A DNA stretch of 64,000 bases from CAVQCJ01 sp963849365 (lineage in GTDB: Bacteria > Actinomycetota > Actinomycetes > Prado026), in assembly GCA_963849365.1 (NCBI GenBank), contig CAWKHA010000002.1:19170-83169 (forward strand). The letters run 5' to 3'. Below the pieces are notes generated by a model. That model ran no database searches. It saw nothing but the letters and a program-made list of their open reading frames with translations, and was not told the DNA's origin. The translations under genes were made by a program, and so were the position numbers. Of this stretch, positions 25,261 through 33,069 are shown one piece after another; position 1 is the stretch's first letter; every line of letters begins with the position of its first letter.

Positions 25261-26158
25261 GGTCCTGCCCTCCCCCAACGTAGCCGAGGAAGATCTCTTC
25301 GAGGTCCGGTTCGTGGCTGACGACGTTCACGACGCCCTGCTCGACGGCGGCGCGCAGCAGCTCGGCCACGTGCCCGGTCACGACACAGGTCACGACGTCG
25401 CCGTGCGCGCTGGCCTCGGTGACACCAGGGACTGCCCGGAAGACCGACGGGTCGACGGGGCGGCCGAGGTCCAGGTCCAGCCGGCGGACGGCGCGCTGCT
25501 TCAGCGTGCTGATCCGCTCGACCACGACCAGGTGCCCGTCGACCACGATGCCGACCCGGTCGGCCAGCTGTTCGACCTCCGCCAGCACGTGCGAGGACAG
25601 GAACACGCAGGCACCGCGCGCGGTTGCCTCGCGGACGAGCTCGGTGAACTCCAGCTGCACCAGCGGGTCCAGCCCGGACGTCGGCTCGTCGAGCACCAGC
25701 AGGTCCGGCTTGTGCATGAACGCCTGCACGACGCCGATCTTCTGCCGGTTGCCCTTGGACAGATCGTGGATGTGCCGGCCGAGGTCCACGTCGAGCCGTT
25801 CGGCCAGCTTGGTGATCTCGGCGCCGGGCACCCCGCCACGCATCCGGGCCATGAACCGGAGGAACTCGCCGCCGTGCAGGTTCTCGTACATCGCGAGGTC
25901 GCCGGGCAGGTAGCCGATGCGGCGGCGCACCTCGACGCCGCGGCGCTGCGCATCCATACCCAGCAGCTGCGCGCTCCCGCGGGTGGGGTGCAACAGGCCC
26001 AGCAGCAGCCGGATCGTGGTGGTCTTGCCGGCCCCGTTGGGTCCGAGGAAGCCGAACACCTCGCCGGGCCGCACCTGCAGGTCGAGGTCCTCGATGCCGC
26101 GCTGCCGGCCGTAGTACTTGGTCAGGCCGTCGGTCCGCAGGGCCACGTCGTCGGTCAT
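25226..26158 (-). CDS. ABC transporter ATP-binding protein
   Basis: A 310-residue ATPase with Walker A LGPNGAGKTTT, a Q-loop in RRIGYLPGD, signature HDLSKGNRQKIGV (a KGNRQK variant of LSGGQ, common in DrrA/Nod-type exporters), Walker B LLVLDEPTSGLDP and the H-loop LSSHVLAEVE. A C-terminal extension of about 90 residues is typical of ABC-2 exporters. It energises the permease encoded next, with which it overlaps. ATG at 26158 lies 16 bp after the USP stop, so the three genes form one operon. A longer upstream frame contains the USP coding region on the same strand and was rejected. Confidence 0.87.
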   Translation of the reverse strand: MTDDVALRTDGLTKYYGRQRGIEDLDLQVRPGEVFGFLGPNGAGKTTTIRLLLGLLHPTRGSAQLLGMDAQRRGVEVRRRIGYLPGDLAMYENLHGGEFLRFMARMRGGVPGAEITKLAERLDVDLGRHIHDLSKGNRQKIGVVQAFMHKPDLLVLDEPTSGLDPLVQLEFTELVREATARGACVFLSSHVLAEVEQLADRVGIVVDGHLVVVERISTLKQRAVRRLDLDLGRPVDPSVFRAVPGVTEASAHGDVVTCVVTGHVAELLRAAVEQGVVNVVSHEPDLEEIFLGYVGGGQDHVDDADRQDVA

Positions 26159-26174
26159 GCCACCACGCCCTCGG

Positions 26175-27068
26175 CTAGCTTCCGTGCGGACGGACGACGG
26201 CGACGGCGCAGCGCGCGTGGTTGACGACCGCGTGGCACACCGACCCCAGCAACAGCGAGCGGAAGCCGCCGCGCCCGCGCGACCCCACCACGACGAGCGC
26301 CGCGCCCGGCGAAGCGCCGACCAGTGCCTGGGCCGGTCCGCCGTGCACGAGCACCTGACGGACCTGCACGTCGGGGTACTTCTCCCGCCAGCCTGCCAGT
26401 GCCTCGGACAGGACGCGCAGCTCCCCGCGCTCGACCTCGGCGAAGAACTCCTGGTCGGGCTCCGGTGCGCTCCGGACCGGGACCTCGTAGTACGGCGCCT
26501 CCCAGGCGTGCATCGCGGTGAGGCCGGCCCCGCGCAGGGACGCCTCCTCGAATGCGAACGCGACGGCGTCCGTCGAGGACTCCGAGCCGTCGATCCCGAC
26601 GACGACACGGCCCGCCTGCGGACCGGGCGGGGTGTAGTCCAGCGAGCGCACCACGACGATCGGGCACGGCGCGTAGGTCACGAGCTCCAGGGCCGTCGAG
26701 CCGAGCAGCAGCTCGGTGAACGTGCCCAGCCCGCGGCCGCCGACGACGCCCATCTGCGCCCCGACGAGCTGTTCCATCAGGACCGGGACCGGTGGTCCCT
26801 CGATGACGCGGCTGGACACCTCGACGCCTGGCTGCTCCAGACGCGACTCGTGCTCGGCCGCGAGCAGCATGCGCTCCGCGGCCGCGCGCATCGCGTCCTC
26901 GGCCGGACGGACGAACGAGCCGAACCCGGCGAAGCTCCCGATCGGCTGGAACAGCGCGTGCACGATCAGGACGGACGTGGCCCGCTCGCGGGCGGCCCCC
27001 ATCGCCCAGGTCAGCGCCACCCGGCTGGACTCCGAGCCGTCGAAGCCGACGACGATTCTGCTGGCCAT
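26175..27068 (-). CDS. Tandem universal stress protein
   Basis: A 297-residue protein with two UspA domains (about 1-145 and 155-293). Each carries an ATP-binding loop: VVGGRGLGTFTELLLGSTAL and VVGSRGRGGFRSLLLGSVCH, both fitting G-x2-G-x9-G(S/T). Strand starts SRIVVGFDGSESS and RVVVGIDGSESS are clear. Close in design to Rv2005c/Rv2623-type proteins of the DosR regulon, where ATP binding is linked to growth arrest. ATG at 27068 follows CCGGAGGTTGTC. It heads an operon with an ABC exporter and diverges from the HspX-like gene across a 255-bp region with two DosR-like boxes. Confidence 0.92.
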   Translation of the reverse strand: MASRIVVGFDGSESSRVALTWAMGAARERATSVLIVHALFQPIGSFAGFGSFVRPAEDAMRAAAERMLLAAEHESRLEQPGVEVSSRVIEGPPVPVLMEQLVGAQMGVVGGRGLGTFTELLLGSTALELVTYAPCPIVVVRSLDYTPPGPQAGRVVVGIDGSESSTDAVAFAFEEASLRGAGLTAMHAWEAPYYEVPVRSAPEPDQEFFAEVERGELRVLSEALAGWREKYPDVQVRQVLVHGGPAQALVGASPGAALVVVGSRGRGGFRSLLLGSVCHAVVNHARCAVAVVRPHGS

Positions 27069-27129
27069 GACAACCTCCGGGGCCTCAGGTGCCTGGTCCC
27101 AGGGTCCCGCCCGGGTCTGGCGACCGGCA

Positions 27130-27143
27130 GGGTCTTCAGTCCC
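27130..27143 (-). promoter_or_regulatory. DosR-like operator upstream of USP-ABC operon
   Basis: On the minus strand it reads GGGACTGAAGACCC, with both arms recognisable. It is centred 68 bp upstream of the USP start at 27068. Confidence 0.65.
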
Positions 27144-27180
27144 ATCGCCGTCCCGGGCCCCGTCGCGCAGCGACGCCGGC

Positions 27181-27195
27181 GGGACCAAAGTCTCT
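27181..27195 (+). promoter_or_regulatory. DosR-like operator between USP and hsp20
   Basis: GGGACCAAAGTCTCT has a strong left arm and an acceptable right arm. It lies 136 bp upstream of the hsp20 start and 120 bp upstream of the USP start, so it could act on either promoter. Confidence 0.6.
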
Positions 27196-27323
27196 GCCGG
27201 GGCCCGCGTCGCACGCGCAGGATCGAAGGGTCGGACGCGCTCGCGGATGCACGCGATGCCCGACGCCGTGGGCATTGTGAGCCGTCCGGTGCCCCGGATC
27301 GTCGCGTCACACAGGAGGTCGAG

Positions 27324-27746
27324 ATGAACGAGATCGTTCGCACGTCGGTACGACCAGGCTGGTCGGACCTGGTCGACTGGGTCGAGGGGCTCTCCCCGGC
27401 GAGTTTCCGCGCGGGGCCCGGCTCGGTCGCTATGCGCGCTGAGGAGTTCGTCCAGGACGGCCGGTACGTCCTGCGCGTCGAGGCTCCCGGCGTCGACCCG
27501 GCGAAAGACGTCGAGGTCACCGTCGAGGGCGACATGTTGCTGATCCGCGTCGAGCGGCGCGAAGAGGTCAAGGAGGAAAAGAGGTCGGAGTTCCGGTACG
27601 GCTCCTTCGAGCGGCGCGCGGTGCTCCCGGTCCACGTCCGCACGGACGACGTGACCGCGACCTACCGCGACGGCATCCTCGAGGTGTCGGTCGGCATGGA
27701 AGAGGCCAAGCCCGAGTCCCGTCACATCCCGGTACAGGCGGCCTGA
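27324..27746 (+). CDS. Small heat-shock protein, alpha-crystallin family (HspX/Acr-like)
   Basis: A 140-residue chaperone with a short N-terminal arm containing WSDLVDWVEG, and an alpha-crystallin domain at about 40-130: DGRYVLRVEAPGVDPAKDVEVTVEGDMLLIRVER and GSFERRAVLPVHV, with DGILEVSVGM near the end. It prevents aggregation of unfolding proteins without ATP. HspX (Rv2031c) is the hallmark DosR-induced protein of dormant M. tuberculosis and has similar length. ATG at 27324 has an excellent AGGAGGTCGAG. The gene is monocistronic; its last 25 bp overlap the tail of the P-type ATPase gene on the opposite strand. Confidence 0.92.
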   Translation: MNEIVRTSVRPGWSDLVDWVEGLSPASFRAGPGSVAMRAEEFVQDGRYVLRVEAPGVDPAKDVEVTVEGDMLLIRVERREEVKEEKRSEFRYGSFERRAVLPVHVRTDDVTATYRDGILEVSVGMEEAKPESRHIPVQAA

Positions 27747-30521
27747 ACAGGACCGCCGGCGCCGCGTCCCGGGTCATTCCTGCGGGCGCGGCGCCGCACT
27801 GCGCGCACCGCTTCGTCGACACCCCAGACCAGCACCGCGAAGAACGGCAGTAGGGCGAGCTGCCGCGGCGGCGGCAGCGCCATCCCCAGGGCCGCGTCCA
27901 CCCCGGGAACCAGCACGACCGCCGCTGCGAACACCAGCTCGAACGCGATCCCGCCGAGCAGGAGCCGGTTGCTGAACACCCCGACCTGCCACAGCGACGC
28001 TCGCTCGGTGCGGGCGGCGAACGCGGTACCGACCTGGCAGGCGACGATCCCGAGGAACGTCATGGTCGTCGCCTGCAGGTACGTGTGGTGCAGAGCGCTC
28101 CCGGCCGCGACGTCGGCCCCGGGGACCCAGCCGCCGTCGTGCAGCACCCAGAAGAAGCCGAGCATGACCAGCACGGCCGAGACCCCGCCCAGCAGCAGCC
28201 AGGCCCGCAGCAGCAGGTCACGGCGGATGATCCGTTCGCTGCGCGGCCGTGGGGACCTGCTCATCGTGCCCGGCTCGGCCGGCTCCCGTCCCAGCGCAAG
28301 AGCGGGCAGCGTCTCGGTGAAGATGTCGATGGCGAGGATCTGCAGCACCGTGAGCGGGAGCGGCACGCGCCCTCCGGAGAGCGCGAAGACCAGGAAGGGG
28401 ATCACCTCGGGAGTCGCGTGGGCGAAGATGTAGAGGATGAACTTGCGGACGTTGTCGTAGACCCGCCGTCCCTCGCCGACCGCGGTCACGATCGTGCCGA
28501 AGTTGTCGTCGGTCAGCACCATCGTGGACGCCTCGCGTGCGACGTCCGTCCCGTTCTCCCCCATCGCGACGCCGATGTCGGCACGCCGCAGCGCGGGGGC
28601 GTCGTTGACGCCGTCACCGGTCATCGCGACGACTTCTCCGGACGCCTGCAGGGCGTCCGCGACGCGCATCTTCATCTCGGCCGAGCTCCTGGCCAGCACC
28701 AGCTCCTCGTCGCCGGCCAGGAACTGGTCGAACTCCGGCTCGGTGAGCCGGTCGAGGTCGCTCGCGTTCACGGTCACGACGTGGTCCCCCCCGATGCCGA
28801 CCTGCGTCGCGATCTCGCCCGCGGTGAGGCGGTGGTCGCCGGTGACGACGATGATCCGGATGCCGGCCCGGTGACAGGCGTCGACCGCGGACCTCACCTC
28901 GGGGCGGGGCGGGTCGAACAGCGCGACGACGCCGAGCAGCGTGAGTCCGCGCTCCACGTCGGAGCGCTCCTCGGGCACCGCCTCCGACTCGAGGCTGCGC
29001 TCGGCCGCCGCGATGAGGCGCAGCCCGCGCGCGGCGTAGCCGCCGACCGCGGCAGTGACCTGGTCGCGGGTGACCGCGTCCAGCGGGCGGGCCGACCCGT
29101 CCGCCGCGACGTACGCGACACTGCGCGCCAGCACGTCCTCCGGGGCGCCTTTCGTATGGACCACGATCCCCCGCGGCTCGGCGTCGACGGTCGTCATCAG
29201 CCGGAGCAACGGGTCGAAGTGGAACATCCGCAGCCGGCTGGCGGTACGGCGGGCGGGGTCGACGTCGGCGCCGAGCCGGCGGGCGGCCTCCAGCAGGGCA
29301 ACGTCGGTCGGGTCGCCGGTCCCGCGCGGCTTGGCCGGGTCGAGCTCGGCGGTGTTGCAGCGGGCGAGCGTCTCGGCGAGGCGGTCCCGGACGGTGGCCG
29401 GTACCGGGGTGTCCGGCGGTCGCGTCGTCGTCCAGCTCGCCCTGCAGCGTCCAGGACGAGACCGCTCGCATGCGGTTCTCGGTGAGCGTCCCGGTCTTGT
29501 CGGTGCAGATGACGCTCGTCGACCCCAGCGTCTCGACGGCGCTCAGCCGTTTCACCAGCGCACCCTTGCGGGCCAGCTCGCGTACGGCGACGGCGAGCGC
29601 CAGCGTGATCGTCGGGAGCAGGCCCTCGGGCACGTTGGCGACGATCAGGCCGATGGCGAAGTTGATCGCGTTCGTGAAGGAAAGGCCCGCGACCAGGGCG
29701 CCGAGCGGGATGAAGGCCACCGCCACGACCACGGCGACGAGGGCGATCAGCCAGGCCACCCGGCGCACCTGCAGCTCCAGCGGGCTGGGCTCGCGGACCA
29801 CCCGCTGGGAGAGCGCCGCGATCCGGCCGAGCTCGGTCTGCATCCCGGTGCGGACGACGAGGGCCACGGCCTCACCGCCGGTGCACGCCGTACCGCTGAA
29901 GACGACGTTCGGAGCCTGCAGCAGCGGAACGCCCGGGTCGGTGGCGGTCGCCGACCGCAGCACCGGCAGCGACTCCCCGGTCAGGGTCGAGGTGTCCAGC
30001 TCGACGGCGCCCTCGAGGATGCGGCCGTCGGCGCACACCCGGTCGCCCTCGGCGAGCAGCAGGACGTCGCCGGGGACCAGGTCGGCTGCGGCGACCTCCA
30101 GGCGCAGCCCTTCCCGGCGGACCGCGGCACGCTGGGGCAGGTACTGCGTCAGCGCCTCGACGGCACGTTCGGTCTGGCGCTCCTGGGCGAACGCGAAGAC
30201 GGCGTTGAGCAGGATCACGAGGCAGATCGCAGCGCACAGGATCCACGTGCCGGTGACGGCAGACAGCGCAGCCGCCGTCCACAGCAGCAGGGCGAGCGGG
30301 TGGACGAGCTGCTCGCCGAGCTCACGGAACGGGCTGCGTCGCCCCGTCGCACGCAGCTCGTTGGGCCCGTAGGCGACCAGGCGGCGGGCCGCCTCGCGCG
30401 CGGACAGCCCGCGGGGGTCCGTGCGCAGGTCGCGCATGAGCAGCCGGACCGGCTCGGTGACGTCGACCGGCAGGTCCGGCTCCCCGAGCCGGACCTGCGA
30501 GATCTCACGCTGGCCTGGCAC
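27722..30521 (-). pseudogene. CtpF-like cation-transporting P-type ATPase, split by a frameshift
   Basis: Read through one frame change, this encodes a type II P-type ATPase of about 930 residues similar to CtpF (Rv1997, DosR regulon). The first frame, from GTG at 30521, has LDTSTLTGESLPV, VANVPEGLLPTITLALA and the phosphorylation site CTDKTGTLTENR. The second frame ends at 27722 and has GDPTDVALLEAAR, TKGAPEDVL, MTGDGVNDAPAL and the C-terminal membrane helices. The frames meet at about 29405-29430, where one extra base or two missing bases are needed. All catalytic motifs survive on either side, so a recent mutation or a sequencing error in the GTCGTCGTC repeat is likely. Ca2+ or other cation export is inferred from the family. 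It lies 39 bp behind the DUF1918/DUF1876 gene. Confidence 0.82.
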
Positions 30522-30560
30522 GGCTGACCACCCCTCGCGGCACGCGGGCGGGTGGCTCCC

Positions 30561-31052
30561 TCAGCCGCGCAAGGACACGGGACGACCCTCGATGGCCGAG
30601 ATGTCGTCGGCCGCCGTGCCGAGCAGGCGCTCGGACAGCTGCCGCAGCGCACGGGCCACGGCGATCTCGTCGCCGATCTCCGGCACGTCCTCGTCGCCCG
30701 ACCGGCGGTGCGCCTTTCCACGCGCATCCAGGTGCTGGGGCGCCTCGGTGATCAGCACCGCGTGGGCGCTGGTCTCCTCGCCTGCCTCGAAGAGGTCGAT
30801 CCTGACCTGCCAGGACCGCACGTGCCGCAGCGGCGCGTGCGCGGCCTCGGCCTCGGGGGTCCCCGGCTCGGCGGACTGCACGAATGCGTCCGGACCGGGG
30901 AACACCAGGGCCTGCTGACCGGTGTCGGCCCACTGCACCAGGTAGGGCGGAGACCCGTCCTCGTGCCGTACCTCCACGATGCGCCCGTCGCGGACCGGCC
31001 CGTCGAGCCTGGTCGCCGCGATGATGATCCTGTCTCCGACCGAAGCCTTCAT
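30561..31052 (-). CDS. DUF1918-DUF1876 fusion protein (Rv1738-like C-terminal domain)
   Basis: A 163-residue protein made of two small domains. Residues 1-57 are DUF1918, an SH3-like fold with GDRIIIAATRLDGPVRDGRIVEV. Residues 80-155 are DUF1876 with WQVRIDLFEAGEETSAHAVL and the GDEIAVARALRQLSERLL helix. Rv1738, a highly induced DosR protein, is a DUF1876 protein whose structure resembles ribosome hibernation-promoting factors. The fusion therefore may act on ribosomes, with DUF1918 as an added binding module; this is inference. ATG at 31052. Two operator-like sites lie upstream. It is cotranscribed with the CtpF-like ATPase gene. Confidence 0.85.
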   Translation of the reverse strand: MKASVGDRIIIAATRLDGPVRDGRIVEVRHEDGSPPYLVQWADTGQQALVFPGPDAFVQSAEPGTPEAEAAHAPLRHVRSWQVRIDLFEAGEETSAHAVLITEAPQHLDARGKAHRRSGDEDVPEIGDEIAVARALRQLSERLLGTAADDISAIEGRPVSLRG

Positions 31053-31134
31053 GGGACACCACCTTCCATACCCCGTGCCGCCGTCGCGAGCCGGGCCCTG
31101 AGGACATCAGACGCCTGATGCCGGCTCGCCACCA

Positions 31135-31149
31135 GGTACCAAAGTCCCC
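31135..31149 (-). promoter_or_regulatory. DosR-like operator upstream of DUF1918/DUF1876 gene
   Basis: On the minus strand the site is GGGGACTTTGGTACC, with one mismatch in the right arm. It is centred about 90 bp upstream of the ATG at 31052. Confidence 0.6.
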
Positions 31150-31165
31150 GCCCCGCACCGCAACC

Positions 31166-31182
31166 GGGACCTTCGGCCGTGG
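31166..31182 (+). promoter_or_regulatory. DosR-like operator upstream of PHP gene
   Basis: GGGACCTTCGGCCGTGG matches the 8622 and 50091 copies over the first 13 bases. It is centred about 72 bp upstream of the ATG at 31246. With the site at 31135 it forms a divergent pair, one box per promoter. Confidence 0.65.
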
Positions 31183-31245
31183 AGACCGGCCCGGGCGAGG
31201 ACGAGGGTGGGAAGCCGGGGTCCGTCGCAAGTCTTGGAGGGGTCG

Positions 31246-33060
31246 ATGAACGGCCACCAGGAGGGTGACTGGTCACGGCGCGAGTTCCTGGGGGCGGTGG
31301 GAGCCGCCGGCGCGGCCGGGCTGTTCCTGCCGCAGGGGCTGTGGCTCCCCGAGCCCGGCGCGGTCGGCGCGCCCAGCAGCTTCACCGGGTCGAACGCGCT
31401 GCGACTGGCCATGCACGTGCACGGGACGTGGTCGGAGGGGCTCGGCAGCTGGGGGGCTCAGTTCACCCAGGCCGCCGCCAACGGTCTGGACGTCCTGTAC
31501 CTGACCGATCACGACTTCCGGGCGACGGCCGACAAGTACCTGACGTCCCTGACCGGCGTGACCTGGGTGAAGACCAAGACCGGGACGCTCGCGCAGCAGG
31601 CCCAGACCGCGAGCGGCGGCGGCATCCGCGTCCTCGCCGAGAGCTCGGCCGCCGGGAGCGCGGCGTCGGTGACCATGGCCGTGCAGCCCAAACCGCAGGC
31701 GTTCAACCGGCTGCGCACCTCCGTCGCCGGCCAGACGATCGAGCACACGGTGACCTCCGCGCGGCTCACCGCCGGCGCCCGCTACGAGGTGGTCGTCGAG
31801 CTGAGCTACCACCCAGCGGCCACCGGTGGCCCCGCGGGCCAGTACAAGCTCGTCTACCGGTTCGGCGCGGCCACCGCCTCGCGGTTCAAGGAGAACGGCG
31901 GCCTGACCGGCGTGGTCGCGGCGCCGGCCCCGGCCGCCGGCTCGGTCCAGCGGCTGTCGCCGGAGACGGACATCGCCGCGCTCTGGCCGTCGATGCTGCC
32001 GATGGACAACGCGATGTATGGCGTGTCGTTCACTGCCAGGAGCCCGCGCAAGGGTGCCGTCGCCGACATCCGGGTGGCCGGCGTGCGGTTCCTGCGCACC
32101 CAGAACGGCGCTGCGGCCGTCACCGCGAACCAGGCCGCGCTCATCGCGGCCTACCAGTCGCAGTTCCCGACGCTCACGGCACGCGCCACGACCGAGACCA
32201 GCCGCACGCTGCCGGACATGACCCCGTTCGGAGTCCCGCAGTACTTCCCCGACTACCCGAACCTGCCCGGCGACCTCGACGCGCAGCACGCCGCGATCGT
32301 GGCGGACGTGCACGCCAAGAACGGGCTGGTCTCCTGGAACCATCCGTTCGGGTACAACACCGGCCCGCTGCTGAGCGCGGCAGAGCGCGACGCCAGGCGG
32401 CGCCAGCTGTTCGCCACGATGCGGGCGGTGCAGCAGTACGGCGTGGACCTGCTGGAAGTGGGTTACACGCTGCGTGGCAACGTCGACGCCGCCACTCACA
32501 TCGCGCTGTGGGACACCTTCTCCCGCAACGGGACCTTCCTGACCGGGAACGGCACGAGCGACGACCACAGCGGCGAGGGGTGGAAGAACCTGAGCAACGG
32601 TTTCGTCACCGGCCTGTGGGGGGCGTCGCGCTCGGAGAGCGAGGTGCTGGCCGGCCTCGCCGCCGGACGGGCCTTCGCCGCGCACCTGGGGAAGTGGTCG
32701 GGCAGCGAGACAGACCTGCTGGTCGACGGGACGGTTCCGATGGGCTCGGACTCGGTGGCCACCAAGGCCAGCCGGTCGCTGGCGATCTGGGCGACCGCCC
32801 TGCCCGCAGGCAGTGCGGTCCAGCTCGTGTCGGGACCGGTCGACTTCGCCGGCGCACCGGACCCGGGAACGGCGGTGGTCCGCTCGCTGGCGCCGTCCGA
32901 GTTCTCCGGCGGGACCGCGACCGTAACGGTCGACACCACGGTCTCGCGGTTCTACCGCGTGCAGGTGCTCGCAGCGGACGGCTCCGTCATCGGCTGCGGC
33001 AACCCGGTGTGGCTGCTCAGGCAGCAGCCGCCCGGCGGGATCCCGACCCCGCGGAGCTGA
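31246..33060 (+). CDS. Tat-exported PHP-domain protein, function unknown
   Basis: A 604-residue protein with a twin-arginine signal (SRREFLGAVGAAGAAGLFL, residues 10-28). The mature N-terminus has a PHP-type metal site: LAMHVHGTWSEG, then LYLTDHD. Later WNHPFGYN and GTSDDHSGEGW could supply the remaining ligands. Between them lies a beta-rich insert of about 200 residues, and a beta-sandwich-like region ends the protein. PHP domains are metal-dependent phosphoesterases; an exported one in a hypoxia island is unusual, and its substrate is unknown. ATG at 31246 follows TTGGAGGGGTCG; a longer frame from 31207 has no ribosome site. It is followed 9 bp later by a P-type ATPase gene, so the pair is probably one operon. 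Confidence 0.72.
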   Translation: MNGHQEGDWSRREFLGAVGAAGAAGLFLPQGLWLPEPGAVGAPSSFTGSNALRLAMHVHGTWSEGLGSWGAQFTQAAANGLDVLYLTDHDFRATADKYLTSLTGVTWVKTKTGTLAQQAQTASGGGIRVLAESSAAGSAASVTMAVQPKPQAFNRLRTSVAGQTIEHTVTSARLTAGARYEVVVELSYHPAATGGPAGQYKLVYRFGAATASRFKENGGLTGVVAAPAPAAGSVQRLSPETDIAALWPSMLPMDNAMYGVSFTARSPRKGAVADIRVAGVRFLRTQNGAAAVTANQAALIAAYQSQFPTLTARATTETSRTLPDMTPFGVPQYFPDYPNLPGDLDAQHAAIVADVHAKNGLVSWNHPFGYNTGPLLSAAERDARRRQLFATMRAVQQYGVDLLEVGYTLRGNVDAATHIALWDTFSRNGTFLTGNGTSDDHSGEGWKNLSNGFVTGLWGASRSESEVLAGLAAGRAFAAHLGKWSGSETDLLVDGTVPMGSDSVATKASRSLAIWATALPAGSAVQLVSGPVDFAGAPDPGTAVVRSLAPSEFSGGTATVTVDTTVSRFYRVQVLAADGSVIGCGNPVWLLRQQPPGGIPTPRS

Positions 33061-33069
33061 GGGGGACCG

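Noticed and set aside
29405..29430. Programmed frameshift in the CtpF-like gene
   Set aside because: No slippery heptamer or downstream pseudoknot is apparent, and P-type ATPases are not known to use one. Mutation or sequencing error is simpler.
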